Positions 1 to 9,300 of a stretch of DNA of 34,786 nucleotides are shown here, piece by piece. A program made the position numbers and the translations under genes. The notes under the pieces were generated by a model. That model was not told the origin of the DNA, did no database searches, and worked only from the letters and a program-made list of their open reading frames with translations. Every line of letters begins with the position of its first letter. Position 1 is the stretch's first letter. This DNA comes from DATKZS01 sp035527835 [NCBI: bacterium] (lineage in GTDB: Bacteria; RBG-13-61-14): positions 1-34,786 of the forward strand of contig DATKZS010000169.1 in assembly GCA_035527835.1 (NCBI GenBank). The letters are read 5' to 3'.

Positions 1-11
1 GGCCGCAAGAA

Positions 12-217
12 AACCGCCAAGACGCCAAGAGCGCCAAGGATCGCCAAGTAAATCATGATGTTTCTTCGCGGCCCGGCAAAGAACAGCTCCGGAACGTCGG
101 CCCCAACCGGCTTGGCGAACCGGCCGACGGGAGCGCCAAGCAAGAAACATTCGCACCCAAGCTCTCTTAAAATCGTGTTTAAAAATAATCCTTGGCGCTC
201 TTGGCGTCTTGGCGGTT
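12..217. repeat. Family A palindromic element (GCCAAG-unit arms)
   Basis: The arms at 12-40 and 189-217 form a perfect 29-bp inverted repeat. Each arm is made of units of the type CGCCAAGA. Nested inside are further complementary pairs, 58-66 with 142-150 (9 bp) and 95-102 with 122-129 (8 bp), so the whole 206 bp could extrude as one long branched hairpin. No protein-coding signal is convincing. It lies downstream of the nifU-like gene and with the next feature fills the ~300 bp before it. Related elements occur at 15476-15550 and 25072-25143. Confidence 0.8.
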
Positions 218-250
218 CTCCGGTCCGTTTATTTTGGACAGCACTGATAT

Positions 251-283
251 TTTCTCTCTGCGTTCTCTGCGTCTCCGCGGTTT
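251..283. repeat. Family B repeat, single arm
   Basis: The sequence consists of CTCTGCGT-type units ending in CCGCGGTTT. It matches the arm type of the element at 12672-12806, but no complementary arm is visible within a few hundred bases. It is probably a half element or the remnant of one. Confidence 0.55.
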
Positions 284-308
284 ATCAACAGTCAACCACT
301 CGCGGTCA

Positions 309-872
309 CTATTTGCAGTGCAGCTCCTTTCCGCAGGCCTGGCAGAAGGGCTTGTCCGCCGGGGTCTCGATCTCGCAGTAGGGGCAGCGGCAGGTCAGGC
401 CGTCTTTCTTTTCTCCCGCGAAATGGGCCTCGCCATGATCGTGGCCGGCTTCGCAGGCTTCGGGGTCGAACACCACCTTCTCCGGGCCGCCGGCCTTGCC
501 CTTGGACTTCTGGTAGCTCTCGATGGCGGCGTGGAGGGCGTCGGCGCCGAGGTTGGAGCAGTGCATCTTGGTGGCGGGCAGTCCCTCCAACTCGTTGGCC
601 ACGTCCTTGTTATTGATTTTCAGGGCCTCGTCCAGGGTCTTGCCCTTGGCCATCTCGGAGATCATGGAGGACACGGCAATGGCGGCGCCGCATCCGAAGG
701 TCTTGAACTTGACGTCGTCGAGCCGGTTGTCCTTGACCCTGATGGTAAAGGTCATGATGTCGCCGCAGGTCGGGTTGCCGACCTCGCCGATCCCGTCGGG
801 ATTCTCGAGCTCGCCCACGTTGCGCGGATTGGTGAAATGGTCCATCACCTTCTGGCTGTATTTCATCGCCAT
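309..872 (-). CDS. nifU: IscU/NifU-like iron-sulfur scaffold with C-terminal zinc ribbon
   Basis: Predicted scaffold on which [2Fe-2S]/[4Fe-4S] clusters are assembled in the cytoplasm. Residues 1-125 form an IscU domain with all three scaffold cysteines: GNPTCGD (with its neighbouring Asp), FGCGAAIA and MHCSNLG. The HscA-docking motif LPPVK of IscU reads LPATK here. The 187-residue protein is about 60 residues longer than IscU. The extension ends in a cysteine-rich segment with CPYC and CQAC pairs, probably a zinc ribbon, where classical NifU has a ferredoxin-like and a Nfu domain. The ATG at 872 was chosen because GGAGG lies 9 nt upstream; an in-frame ATG further out lacks this. It follows the nifS-like gene on the same strand, separated by 268 bp of palindromic repeats. 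No hscA, hscB, fdx or iscA is nearby. Family assignment is secure; the role of the tail is inference. Confidence 0.9.
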   Translation of the reverse strand: MAMKYSQKVMDHFTNPRNVGELENPDGIGEVGNPTCGDIMTFTIRVKDNRLDDVKFKTFGCGAAIAVSSMISEMAKGKTLDEALKINNKDVANELEGLPATKMHCSNLGADALHAAIESYQKSKGKAGGPEKVVFDPEACEAGHDHGEAHFAGEKKDGLTCRCPYCEIETPADKPFCQACGKELHCK

Positions 873-939
873 GACTGAACACCTCCAAAATGCGTCGTAA
901 TCATCCATGCCGCGAGGCGGCACCCTGAAATAATGAAAA

Positions 940-1094
940 GATTTTTGACAGGATTAACAGGATGTTCCGGAGCGAGTAGATGCCTATTTTCTTTCATCCT
1001 GTTCATCCTGTCAAAAATTATTTTCCGAGCAGGATTTGCAGGATTTCCCGAAGTAACTGTTAATTCTCTTTCATCCTGTAAATCCTGTAAAAAA
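940..1094. repeat. Family C tandem hairpins (ACAGGAT units)
   Basis: Two consecutive palindromic units fill the nifS-nifU gap (873-1140). The first pairs 940-964 with 995-1018 almost perfectly; its arms repeat ACAGGATTA/ACAGGATG and end in a T/A run. The second pairs about 1029-1047 with 1072-1094 less well. The outward A/T runs could make the first unit a bidirectional terminator or an mRNA-stabilising hairpin between the two genes. Nothing coding is seen in the gap. Confidence 0.7.
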
Positions 1095-1140
1095 TTTTCA
1101 GAGCACCGTCATAAACCGCAAGTGGCATCAATTTATATTA

Positions 1141-2310
1141 TCACGTCGTTTTCCTCTTATAAAGTGGCGACATGTTGCGGAGCCGCTCGATGATGGGCGG
1201 CAGCTCCTTGATGACCTTTTCCACGTCGGCCTCGGTGTTGTCCTTGCCCAGGGTGAAGAGGAGCGAGCCTTGCGCGTCGCCGTGCTCGACGCCCATGGCG
1301 AGCATGACGTGGCTCACCTTGAGGCTCCGGGAGATGCAGGCGGAGCCGGAGGCGATGGCGATTCCGGCCATGTCCATGAACAGGAGCACGCTCTCGCCCT
1401 CGATGAACCGGGCGCCGAGGGACACGTTCCCGGGCAGCCGCTTCTCGGGATGTCCGAACTCGAAGAGGTGTTCCACCCGCTCCTTGATCCCGGCCCGGAG
1501 CTTCCTGGCGAGCCGGTCAAGGTGCGCGCGCCTCTGGTCCATTTCCTTGACCGCGATCGCGGCGGCCACGCCCATGCCCACGAGGGCGGGCACGTTTTCG
1601 GTCCCCGCCCTTTTCCCCCGCTCCTGGATGCCGCCGTCGAGCAGGGGCTGGATGGGCACGCCCTTCTTGATGTAAAGCGCCGCGGCGCCCTTGGGCCCGT
1701 AGAACATGTTGGCCGCGAGCGAGAGAAGGTCCACGTTCATTTCCTTCACGTTGATGGGTTCGATGCCGGCGCCGGCCACGGCGTCGGTGTGGAAGGGCAC
1801 GCCCTTTTCCCGGCAGATCTTGCCGATTTCCGCGATGGGCTGGACGGTTCCGACCTCCGGGTTCGCGTGCTGGATGGAAACCAGCAGCGTCTGGCCGGTG
1901 ATGGCTCTGGCCACGTCGTCCGGAGCGACCATGCCGTGCTTGTCCACCGGGACCTGGGTCACGTCAAAGCCCTGCTTCTCCATGGCCTTGATCGCGTGCA
2001 TGATGGAGAAGTGCTCGATGGGGGAGGTCACGATGTGGCTGCCCTTGCTCTTCCGGGCGAGCGGAACTCCCTTGAACGCGAAGTTGTTCGACTCGGTGCC
2101 GCAGGAAGTGAAGATGATCTCGTCCGGCTGCGCCCCGATCAGCGCGGCCGTCTTCTCCCTGGCCTCGGTGAGCGCGTTCTCGGCCTCTTCCCCGAAGTGA
2201 TGGATGGACGACGGGTTCCCGAATTCCTCCCTGAAGAACGGCATCATCGCCTCGAGCGCCTCCGGCAGAAGCGGCGTGCCCGCGACGTGGTCCATGTAAA
2301 TCTTTTCCAT
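1141..2310 (-). CDS. nifS: NifS/IscS-like cysteine desulfurase homologue lacking the PLP lysine
   Basis: Class V aminotransferase-fold protein of 389 residues, collinear with NifS/IscS (offset 4 from E. coli IscS). Retained: His100 (PLP-stacking), Asp176 (pyridine nitrogen), the RAGTEN motif and the mobile-loop cysteine Cys325 in SGSACIS. Lost: the Schiff-base lysine is Met202 in AANMFYGPKG (canonical SAHKFYGPKG), the preceding His is Asn201, the PLP-contacting Gln is Ala179 and the Asn of the HANNE motif is Pro151. Normal desulfurase chemistry therefore looks impossible. It may instead bind a NifU-type scaffold and relay sulfide or persulfide. As I recall, Archaeoglobus fulgidus IscS likewise lacks this lysine and forms a complex with IscU. 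The ATG is preceded by GGAGG and a good promoter; nifU follows on the same strand. The fold is certain, the activity is not. Confidence 0.9.
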   Translation of the reverse strand: MEKIYMDHVAGTPLLPEALEAMMPFFREEFGNPSSIHHFGEEAENALTEAREKTAALIGAQPDEIIFTSCGTESNNFAFKGVPLARKSKGSHIVTSPIEHFSIMHAIKAMEKQGFDVTQVPVDKHGMVAPDDVARAITGQTLLVSIQHANPEVGTVQPIAEIGKICREKGVPFHTDAVAGAGIEPINVKEMNVDLLSLAANMFYGPKGAAALYIKKGVPIQPLLDGGIQERGKRAGTENVPALVGMGVAAAIAVKEMDQRRAHLDRLARKLRAGIKERVEHLFEFGHPEKRLPGNVSLGARFIEGESVLLFMDMAGIAIASGSACISRSLKVSHVMLAMGVEHGDAQGSLLFTLGKDNTEADVEKVIKELPPIIERLRNMSPLYKRKTT

Positions 2311-2333
2311 GCTTTTCCTCCCCGGCAGGTGAG

Positions 2334-2362
2334 AATATAAGGTTGAAATCCGGCAAAGGCAA
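2334..2362 (-). promoter_or_regulatory. Sigma70-type promoter of the nifS-nifU pair
   Basis: Read on the minus strand, TTGCCT (2362-2357), a 17-nt spacer and TATATT (2339-2334). Transcription would start near 2327, leaving a leader of about 17 nt that holds the GGAGG ribosome site of the nifS-like gene. Confidence 0.6.
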
Positions 2363-2437
2363 GCCCGGCGGCGAATTCAGCAATTAATGCGCGCCAAGAT
2401 ATATAAAAAATTATTGTCCCCGGTATTTCCCCGAAGG

Positions 2438-2557
2438 GGAATGATGTGACCAGCCGGGAGGTGAAACCCCCGGAAAAGCGCATGACATCATTCCGACCCT
2501 GAAGCTGTTCCGTAGGTTGCACCTACGGCTATTCAAATTGCCACCCCTTTCGGGGTG
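2438..2557. repeat. Structured intergenic element with three hairpins
   Basis: A 10-bp inverted repeat GGAATGATGT (2438-2447) / ACATCATTCC (2485-2494) encloses a CCGGG/CCCGG stem. It is followed by an 8-bp stem CCGTAGGT-TGC-ACCTACGG (2510-2528) and by CACCCC-TTTC-GGGGTG (2542-2557). It lies between the divergent nifS-like and lipoprotein genes. From memory, similar CCTACGG/ATCATTCC hairpins are scattered through other environmental bacterial genomes, which suggests a dispersed repeat rather than a local regulator. This recollection is unverified. Confidence 0.6.
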
Positions 2558-2748
2558 CGGGAACGGGGTCGCGGTGAGGTTTGCTCTTTGTTTCGCGGCC
2601 GCAGACCCTGTTTAAAAAAGGGCTGGAACAATGAAACAATTCCTTGGGGGGACAAGAATGATAAAAAATTTTTAAATTACCACTTGTTAAACCCGAAAGT
2701 TTCTGGTAGTAAATGGATTTATCCAGACGGTAAAAAAGAGGTGGAGCG
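2558..2748 (+). other. A+T-rich leader of the lipoprotein pair
   Basis: This stretch is much richer in A+T than the genes around it. It holds a weak promoter candidate (TTGTTA at 2684-2689, 17 nt, TAGTAA at 2707-2712). It also holds a small hairpin in which TACCA (2678-2682) pairs with TGGTA (2704-2708) and AAAC with GTTT. The candidate promoter lies inside the hairpin, so the two readings are alternatives. No coding region is supported. Confidence 0.3.
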
Positions 2749-5700
2749 ATGAAGAAAGTCAGTTCATGGATCCTTATTGTTCTGACGGCGGCCGGTGTGG
2801 GGTGCCTGAATGGCTGTCAATTCCAGGGCGGAAGCGATTCCAAGCCGGGGCCGGGTGTCGGCACGGTGATTCCCGGGCCGGGGATGCCGGGTTATGACGC
2901 GGAGCTGGAGGCCCGGATGGACCTCTATTACCGGCAGTTTACGATTTTCAACGGCGCGGCCTACGGGGTGGGCCAGGCCACGGTCTCGGTGGCGAATGGA
3001 AATGACGATGACAAGGAGATCGTGAACCGCTATTTCAACCAGTATCCCGCCATCAAGAGCTTCAAGGCCTTTTGCGCCGGCGACAGCCTGTGCCAGGGGA
3101 AGTATAACGCCCTGTTAACGAACCCTCAAGACCCCGCGAGCAAGGGCATTTTCGGGAGCGTGCTGGACCTGAGCGGACTGCACGGGGGCACGGCCATGGT
3201 GGGCGAGATCACGCGCTACGCGGTGCTCCGGGACGAGGGATATCCGGAGGCGATGGTGGAAGAGGCCCGGGCTCGAGTGATTCATCAGCTCGAGGTCCTG
3301 GACGTGGCCAATGCCATCAGCGGCGTGCCGGGGGTCTTGGCCTATAACCTTCGGCGCAAGGACTACGAGCCGGCCTGGGACGGGGGGGTGCCCCTGCCGC
3401 CGGTTCCGCCGCCGCCGAATGCCACCAAGGATCACACCTGGCGCGAGGACAACTCGGTGGGCCACCGCTTCATCGCCGAGTGGGCCTGGTCCGACAGCAT
3501 GAGCGGAGACCAGGTGGACGGCTGGCTGTTGGCCATGGGAGTGGCCTGGGACGTGATCCGCGATGACCCGGCCATCCCGCGGAAATACCGGGACATGCTG
3601 GTGGTTCACGCCCGCAATTTCGCGCACAAGATGATGGAGGTGGCGCCGGAGTTCGGGGTGGACATGGTGCTCCGGGACGCGGACGGCAAGCTGACCAAGA
3701 ATTGCGACGTGAACCCGCGGATCCTGGTCCTGGACGGCTGCTGGTCCGCGGGGGTCTTTGATGAGCCGGTCAATCCCTTCTCCGCGATCATGGGTCTGGG
3801 CTTTATCCGGGTCTGCTATCACATCACGGGGGACGAGGACATCCGCGACTTTTATTACCAGGAGCTGATCGGCAAGCGGAAGTGGCACCTGTTCCTCCGC
3901 GACTCCACCTTGCCCATCTCCGACCTCGGCTACGCCACCAACTATTCCGGCATCAACATGGCCTTCATCGCCTTTTACAACGCCATCCGCTACGAGACGG
4001 ACCCCGCGGTGCGGAAAGTGCTCCAGGAGGCCATGGACCGGCTGTGGGACAACGGCAAAGACCACCGCCAGCCCAAGGACATCAATCAGACCTTTTTCGA
4101 CGTGATCTACTCAGGTCTGCGCTCCGGCGGCAACCTGCCCGGGGAGGTCGCCCAGGGTCTGGACACCCTCAAACAGTGGCCCTACCCGCCTCCCTTCTGG
4201 GCCGAGTCCGTGATCAACTGCGACGGCGACGAGCTGGCGCAGGGCGAGTGCCTGGCCGTGGACAACCATACCATTATCGAACTGCCGTCCAAGCACGATC
4301 CGTCTCTGATCCAGTCCTATCTCACGCCGGACCTGTGCGGAGAGGACCATGGGCTCGGACATAATAGCGACATCGTGGCCGAATACGTGATCCCGCGAAG
4401 ACTGCGCGGCCCTTCCAACAACGACTGGCGCTCTAACCCCTTCAAGGTCAACCAGTGCGGGAACCCCTATACTTTGGAAGCGGTGCCCGATATCATCGGC
4501 GCTTATTGGCTGGGGCGGTTCCTGAAAGCCGGCAACGGGCGGGACCGGAACCTCTCGCCGGCGGGCCGGTATCCGGTGGTCCCGGACCCGCCGCTTGCTT
4601 TGGCGGCCTCCGCGGTCTCGGAAGCTCAGGTCAACCTGGCCTGGGTGGACGCGACCTACCTGGAGGACGGCTTCATGATCGAGAGAAGACCCGCCGGCGC
4701 CGCCTCGTTCCAGGAGATCGCCACGGTTTCCGCGGGCGACACCTCGTACGCGGACACCGGCCTTGGGCCCCTCACCACTTATATCTACCGGGTGATCGCG
4801 TTCAACGATGTGGGCCTTTCCATCCCCTCCAACGAGGCCCCGGCCAGCACCTTCCCCGCGCCGACCGCTTCGCCCCAACCCGCGCTGAACCTCGCCGCCA
4901 CCGCCCTCGACCACGAGAGCATCCTCCTTACCTGGGAAGATGACTCCGACAATGAAACCGGGTTTTTAATCCTCAGGAATGACGTGGGTGTAGTGGCCAC
5001 CACTTATGCCAACGTCACCGAATACACCGACTCCGGGCTGACCGACAATACCCTCTACGAATACGTGGTGATAGCGGTCAACTCCACGGGAGAGGCCTGG
5101 CCCTCCAATCCGGCCTCCGCGACCACGGATAAATTGCCTTTGATTTTCGCGATCGATCCGACCGAGGGCCAGCTCAACGTGGCGTATGACCTGGGCCGGA
5201 TTCAGGTCGGCTTCGGGGACCCGGTCGCCGCGGGAGACTTTACGATCGAGGTTTCGGACGAGGTCGGTAAGATTGAGGGCGGCTGGACCTTGTCCGGGTC
5301 CACTCTCACCTTTATTCCCGATCCTCCGCTCTTCACCATGGCCACTCAATACACGGTTACGGTTACGGTAGGCCCCGTGGTCCATGCCTATTACTTCAAC
5401 ACCCAAGGGTTCGGATGGACCGTGGACATTGCCGCGGGCCAGGATCACGCCTTCGCCCTCAACCTCTTCCGGGCCACTTTCGTCGAGCCGCCGGGCATCG
5501 CGGAACTCTTCCAGTCGCTGGGAGCGGAGGTTTACCTCTTGTTCGACATCCTGGACGCGGACCCGCTGGCCAAGAAAATGAAATTCATCGCCGCGCTGGG
5601 GGACTTGGAAGGCCCCGATCCCTCGAGCCAGGACCTGACCGCGCCCACGATCCTGTTGCCGGGTTGGGCCGACCTCTCCGCCAACCCCGAATTTACCATC

Positions 5701-6285
5701 GGGCCTTTTGACTTGCCGATTTCAGCCCAGGGCGTAACCCTCACCATCCTGAACGTGGTCTTGACCGGGATTTTTGAAGAGAACTATCATTACATGGGCA
5801 AGGTCGAGTTCCAGGGCGACCTCGACGCCGGCGCCATCGCCGACATGTTCGGCATCGAGCCCTCGGCCCTTTGCGGGGTCGTCGGCGGATGTCAGGCCTG
5901 TCCCGGCGAGCCCGGCCGCCTGGAATGTGTCCACCTCGACGCCACCAACATCCGCGCCGAAGAGACCAGCGACGCGATCACTCCCATCGCCGCGGTGGTC
6001 ATGAAAGATTGGGGCGGGACCGACACCGAGCACACCCTGGAGATGAGCCTCACTCATCCGACCACCGGACTCCCGGAGCAAAACGTGACCATCCGGGCGC
6101 AAACCAAAGACGGCAACCTCCTCCTCGACGGCGATTCCGTGACCTACGCGACTACCGGCGCGGACGGCAAGGCCACCGTCATCATCTCCGATCCCGACGG
6201 CGGCGTGGACCAACTCGAGGCCTTCATCGAATCCGCGGTCTCCTACGACTGGGTCAAGGCCTGGAGCCAGGTCTCATTCCCATAA
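2749..6285 (+). CDS. Large secreted lipoprotein with FN3 and Ig-like domains, paralogue 1
   Basis: 1,178 residues. A hydrophobic leader ends in the lipobox LNGC, so it is probably an outer-surface lipoprotein. Residues ~40-605 form an unrecognised, largely helical-looking domain rich in Trp and Asp (for example GGTAMVGEITRYAVLRD and AWSDSMSGDQVDGW), which may be an alpha/alpha-barrel. Then come two fibronectin-III domains (~612-702 and ~705-795), a Big_5-like domain (~797-890), an uncharacterised beta-rich region with CPGEPGRLEC near 1050, and a final Ig/invasin-like domain (~1080-1178, GADGKATV motif). The FN3 and Ig modules resemble those of extracellular polysaccharide-active or adhesive proteins, but no catalytic motif is evident. 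AGAGGTGGAG precedes the ATG. A paralogue about 75% identical by eye follows directly, 17 nt after the stop. The function is unknown. Confidence 0.85.
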   Translation: MKKVSSWILIVLTAAGVGCLNGCQFQGGSDSKPGPGVGTVIPGPGMPGYDAELEARMDLYYRQFTIFNGAAYGVGQATVSVANGNDDDKEIVNRYFNQYPAIKSFKAFCAGDSLCQGKYNALLTNPQDPASKGIFGSVLDLSGLHGGTAMVGEITRYAVLRDEGYPEAMVEEARARVIHQLEVLDVANAISGVPGVLAYNLRRKDYEPAWDGGVPLPPVPPPPNATKDHTWREDNSVGHRFIAEWAWSDSMSGDQVDGWLLAMGVAWDVIRDDPAIPRKYRDMLVVHARNFAHKMMEVAPEFGVDMVLRDADGKLTKNCDVNPRILVLDGCWSAGVFDEPVNPFSAIMGLGFIRVCYHITGDEDIRDFYYQELIGKRKWHLFLRDSTLPISDLGYATNYSGINMAFIAFYNAIRYETDPAVRKVLQEAMDRLWDNGKDHRQPKDINQTFFDVIYSGLRSGGNLPGEVAQGLDTLKQWPYPPPFWAESVINCDGDELAQGECLAVDNHTIIELPSKHDPSLIQSYLTPDLCGEDHGLGHNSDIVAEYVIPRRLRGPSNNDWRSNPFKVNQCGNPYTLEAVPDIIGAYWLGRFLKAGNGRDRNLSPAGRYPVVPDPPLALAASAVSEAQVNLAWVDATYLEDGFMIERRPAGAASFQEIATVSAGDTSYADTGLGPLTTYIYRVIAFNDVGLSIPSNEAPASTFPAPTASPQPALNLAATALDHESILLTWEDDSDNETGFLILRNDVGVVATTYANVTEYTDSGLTDNTLYEYVVIAVNSTGEAWPSNPASATTDKLPLIFAIDPTEGQLNVAYDLGRIQVGFGDPVAAGDFTIEVSDEVGKIEGGWTLSGSTLTFIPDPPLFTMATQYTVTVTVGPVVHAYYFNTQGFGWTVDIAAGQDHAFALNLFRATFVEPPGIAELFQSLGAEVYLLFDILDADPLAKKMKFIAALGDLEGPDPSSQDLTAPTILLPGWADLSANPEFTIGPFDLPISAQGVTLTILNVVLTGIFEENYHYMGKVEFQGDLDAGAIADMFGIEPSALCGVVGGCQACPGEPGRLECVHLDATNIRAEETSDAITPIAAVVMKDWGGTDTEHTLEMSLTHPTTGLPEQNVTIRAQTKDGNLLLDGDSVTYATTGADGKATVIISDPDGGVDQLEAFIESAVSYDWVKAWSQVSFP

Positions 6286-6302
6286 TGGAAAGGAAGCTGG
6301 AA

Positions 6303-9300
6303 ATGAAAAGGGTCTTCGTTCTGGCCGGATTGGCGATCCTGTTTGGCCTCGGCTTGCGCGGGTGCGGCTTCAGGGGCGAAGGCCCGGGCAAGAGCGAAGC
6401 GGCCAACCGGGTCATTCCCGGTCCGGGCATGGCGGGTTATGACGCGGAGCTGGAGCAGGGGATGGAACTTTATTTCCGGCAGTTCGCGGTCATAAACGGC
6501 GCGGCCTACGGGGTGGGCCAGAGCCCGATGGCGGTGGAAAACGGCAACGACACGGACAAGGAGATCATCGTCCGCTACTTCGGCCAGTATCCGGCGATCA
6601 AGGACTTCGAAAAATTCTGCGGCCAGGACGGGGTGTGCAACGGCGCTTACAACGCCCTGGTTTCCAACCCCGAGGACCCGCTGAACAAGGGCATCTTCAA
6701 GGGGGTGCTGGCCCTTTCCGGGATGCACGGGGGCACGGCCATGGCGGGCGATCTCACGCGCTACGCGGTGCTGCGTGACCAGGGCTACCCGGAGGAGCTG
6801 GTGGAGGAGGCGCGGCTCCGGGTGCTTAACCAGCTCGAGGTGCTGGACGTGGCGAACTCCATCTCCGGGGTGCCGGGGGTCCAGGCCTATAACCTGCGGC
6901 GCAAGGACCACGAGCCGCTCTGGACGGGGGGCGAGCCGCTGCCGCCTTCGCCGCCGCCTCCGACCACGCCCAAGAACGATCACATCTGGCGGGAGGACAA
7001 CACCGCGGACCAGCGTTATTTTGATGAATGGGCCTGGAGCGACAACGTGAGCAAGGACCAGGTGGACGGGTGGATTTTCGCCATGGGGGTGGCCTGGGAC
7101 GTGATCGCGGACGATCCGGCCATCCCGGAGCATTACAAGGACATGCTGCAAACTCACGCGCGCGACATGGCGCACCGGCTGATGGAGGTCGCGCCGGAAT
7201 ACGGCACGGACATGGTGCTGCGGGACGTGGACGGCGAGCTCACCAAGAACTGCGACGTGAACCCCCGGTTGCTGGTCCTGGACGTGTGCCAGAGCGCCGG
7301 GGTCAGCCCCGAGCCGATCAACACCTTCAACGCCGTCATGGGGCTCGGGTTCATCCGGGTGTGCCTGCACATCGCGGGCGACGAGGACATCCGCGATTAC
7401 TATTACAATGAGCTGATCGGGAACCGGCGCTGGCACGAGTTTATCAGGGACGGCGCGTTCCCCATCGCGGACATGGGCTACGGCACCAATTACTCCAACG
7501 TCAACATGGCCTTTATCGCCTTTTACAACGCCATCCGTTACGAGACGGACCCCGGGGTGAGGGCCGTGTTGCAGCAGGGCATGGAAAAGCTCTGGGACAA
7601 CCACAAGAACAACCGCCAGCCCGCGGACATCAACCAGACCTTCTTCAACGTTATCTTCGCGGGCCTGCGCGCCGGGGGCAATGCGCCGGGGGTGACGGCC
7701 GCGGGGGTCCGGACCTTGAAGGAGTGGCCGTATCCGCCGGTGTTCTGGTCCGAGCCGGTGATCAACTGCGACGCCGACGAGCTCCTCGAGGGTTGGTGCC
7801 TGGCCGTGGACAACGAGACCATCATCGAGCTTCCCAACCTGAAAAACCCCTCCCTCTACCAGTACTTTGCCACGGCCAGCCTGTGCGACAACATGGTCGG
7901 ACTCGGCCACGGCGGCGACATCGTGTCCGAGAACGTGATCCCGCGGCGACTGCGCGGCCCGTCCAACAATGACTGGCGCAGCAATCCCTTTGACGTGAAC
8001 CGGTGCGGAAGCCCTTACGAGGTGCAGGCCGTGCCCGACATCATCGCGGCCTACTGGCTGGGCCGATTCCTCAAGGGCGGGACCGGGCCGGACAGGAACG
8101 TCTCGCCGGTCGGACGCGTGCCCGAGCCGCCGTCCGCGCCCTCATCGCTCGTGGCAACGGCCGTCTCCGAGGCCCAGGCCGATCTTGCCTGGACCGACGC
8201 GGATCACATGGAGGACGGATTCGTGATCGAGCGGCGAATGGCACAGGACGCGGCCTTTGCCGTGGTCGCGACCGTGCCGGCCAACACCACGGCTTATTCC
8301 GACGCCGGGCTTTCACCGCTCACGACTTATATCTACCGCGTAAGCGCCATGAACGATGCGGGCCTTTCCGACCCATCCAACCTGGCCCCGGCCACGACCT
8401 TCGCCGCCGCCTCCCAGCCGCCGGCCGCGGCCTCGAACCTCGCGGCAACGGCCCTGGATCATGAACGGATCCGGCTCACCTGGCTCGATGCGTCCACTGA
8501 TGAAATCGGCTTCAAGATCATGAGGGATGGGGGCGTCGTGGCCTCGACCCTGGCCAATGTGACGGAGTACACGGACACCGGCCTCGCCGATGACACGACC
8601 TATCAATACCAGGTGGTGTCCTTCAACTCCGCCGGAGACGGCGCGGCATCCAACCCGGCCGCGGCGGCCACGGACAAGCTGCCCTCCATCTCCGCGTATG
8701 ATCCTTTAGCCGGCCAGCTCAACGTGGCCATTGACCTCGGCCATGTCCAGGTCCAGTTCGGCGACCCGACCCCGGAATCGGAGATCACCATCGTAGTGGC
8801 CGACGAGGTCGGGCCCATCAACGGAACCACGACCCTCGACGGCGCCAGCACCCTGCTCACCTTTGTCCCCGAACCCCCGCTCCTCACCATGGCCACCCGG
8901 TACACGGTGACGGTCACCGTCGGCGCCGCCGTGTATGAATACAACTTCTACACCCAGGGCGCGGGCTGGACCGTGGACCTAGCCGATGCCGTGGGCCGGA
9001 CCTTCGGCATGGACATCTTCCACGCCACCGTGCTCGAGCCGCCCGGACTGGATCAGTTCCTGGAAGCGGCTGACTTCGCGGCCTACCTCCTGGTCGGCGT
9101 CGTGGACGCCGACACCCCGGCCCGGAAAATGCAGTTCATCGGAGCGCTGGGCGACTCGGAAGGGCCGGACCCGTCCCAGCAGGACATGACCGTCCCCACC
9201 CTGGTCTTTCCCCGGCCCGCGGACCTCGGGAACAACCCGGAGTACGTGCTCGGTCCATTTGACCTGCCCATCTCCATCGAGGGCATCAACCTGGAAATCA

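Noticed and set aside
1-300. Direct-repeat array or origin iterons
   Set aside because: The GCCAAG units form two inverted arms rather than a long direct array, and no dnaA, dnaN or replication gene is nearby.
1141-2310. NifS-like gene as a decaying pseudogene
   Set aside because: The frame is full length, other catalytic and structural motifs are intact, and promoter and ribosome site are good; substitutions cluster at the PLP site rather than being scattered.
2555-2752. Short 65-codon open frame before the first lipoprotein
   Set aside because: It starts in the structured repeat, has no ribosome site or motif, and its composition changes abruptly along its length.
5871-6302. Upstream extension of the second lipoprotein frame into the first
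   Set aside because: The extra N-terminus is Arg/Pro-rich and out of frame with the first lipoprotein; the lipoprotein signal peptide and AAGGAAG site place the start at 6303.
6243-7910. 555-codon minus-strand open frame across the second lipoprotein
   Set aside because: Shadow frame: no motif, skewed composition, and the plus-strand paralogue pair explains the sequence.
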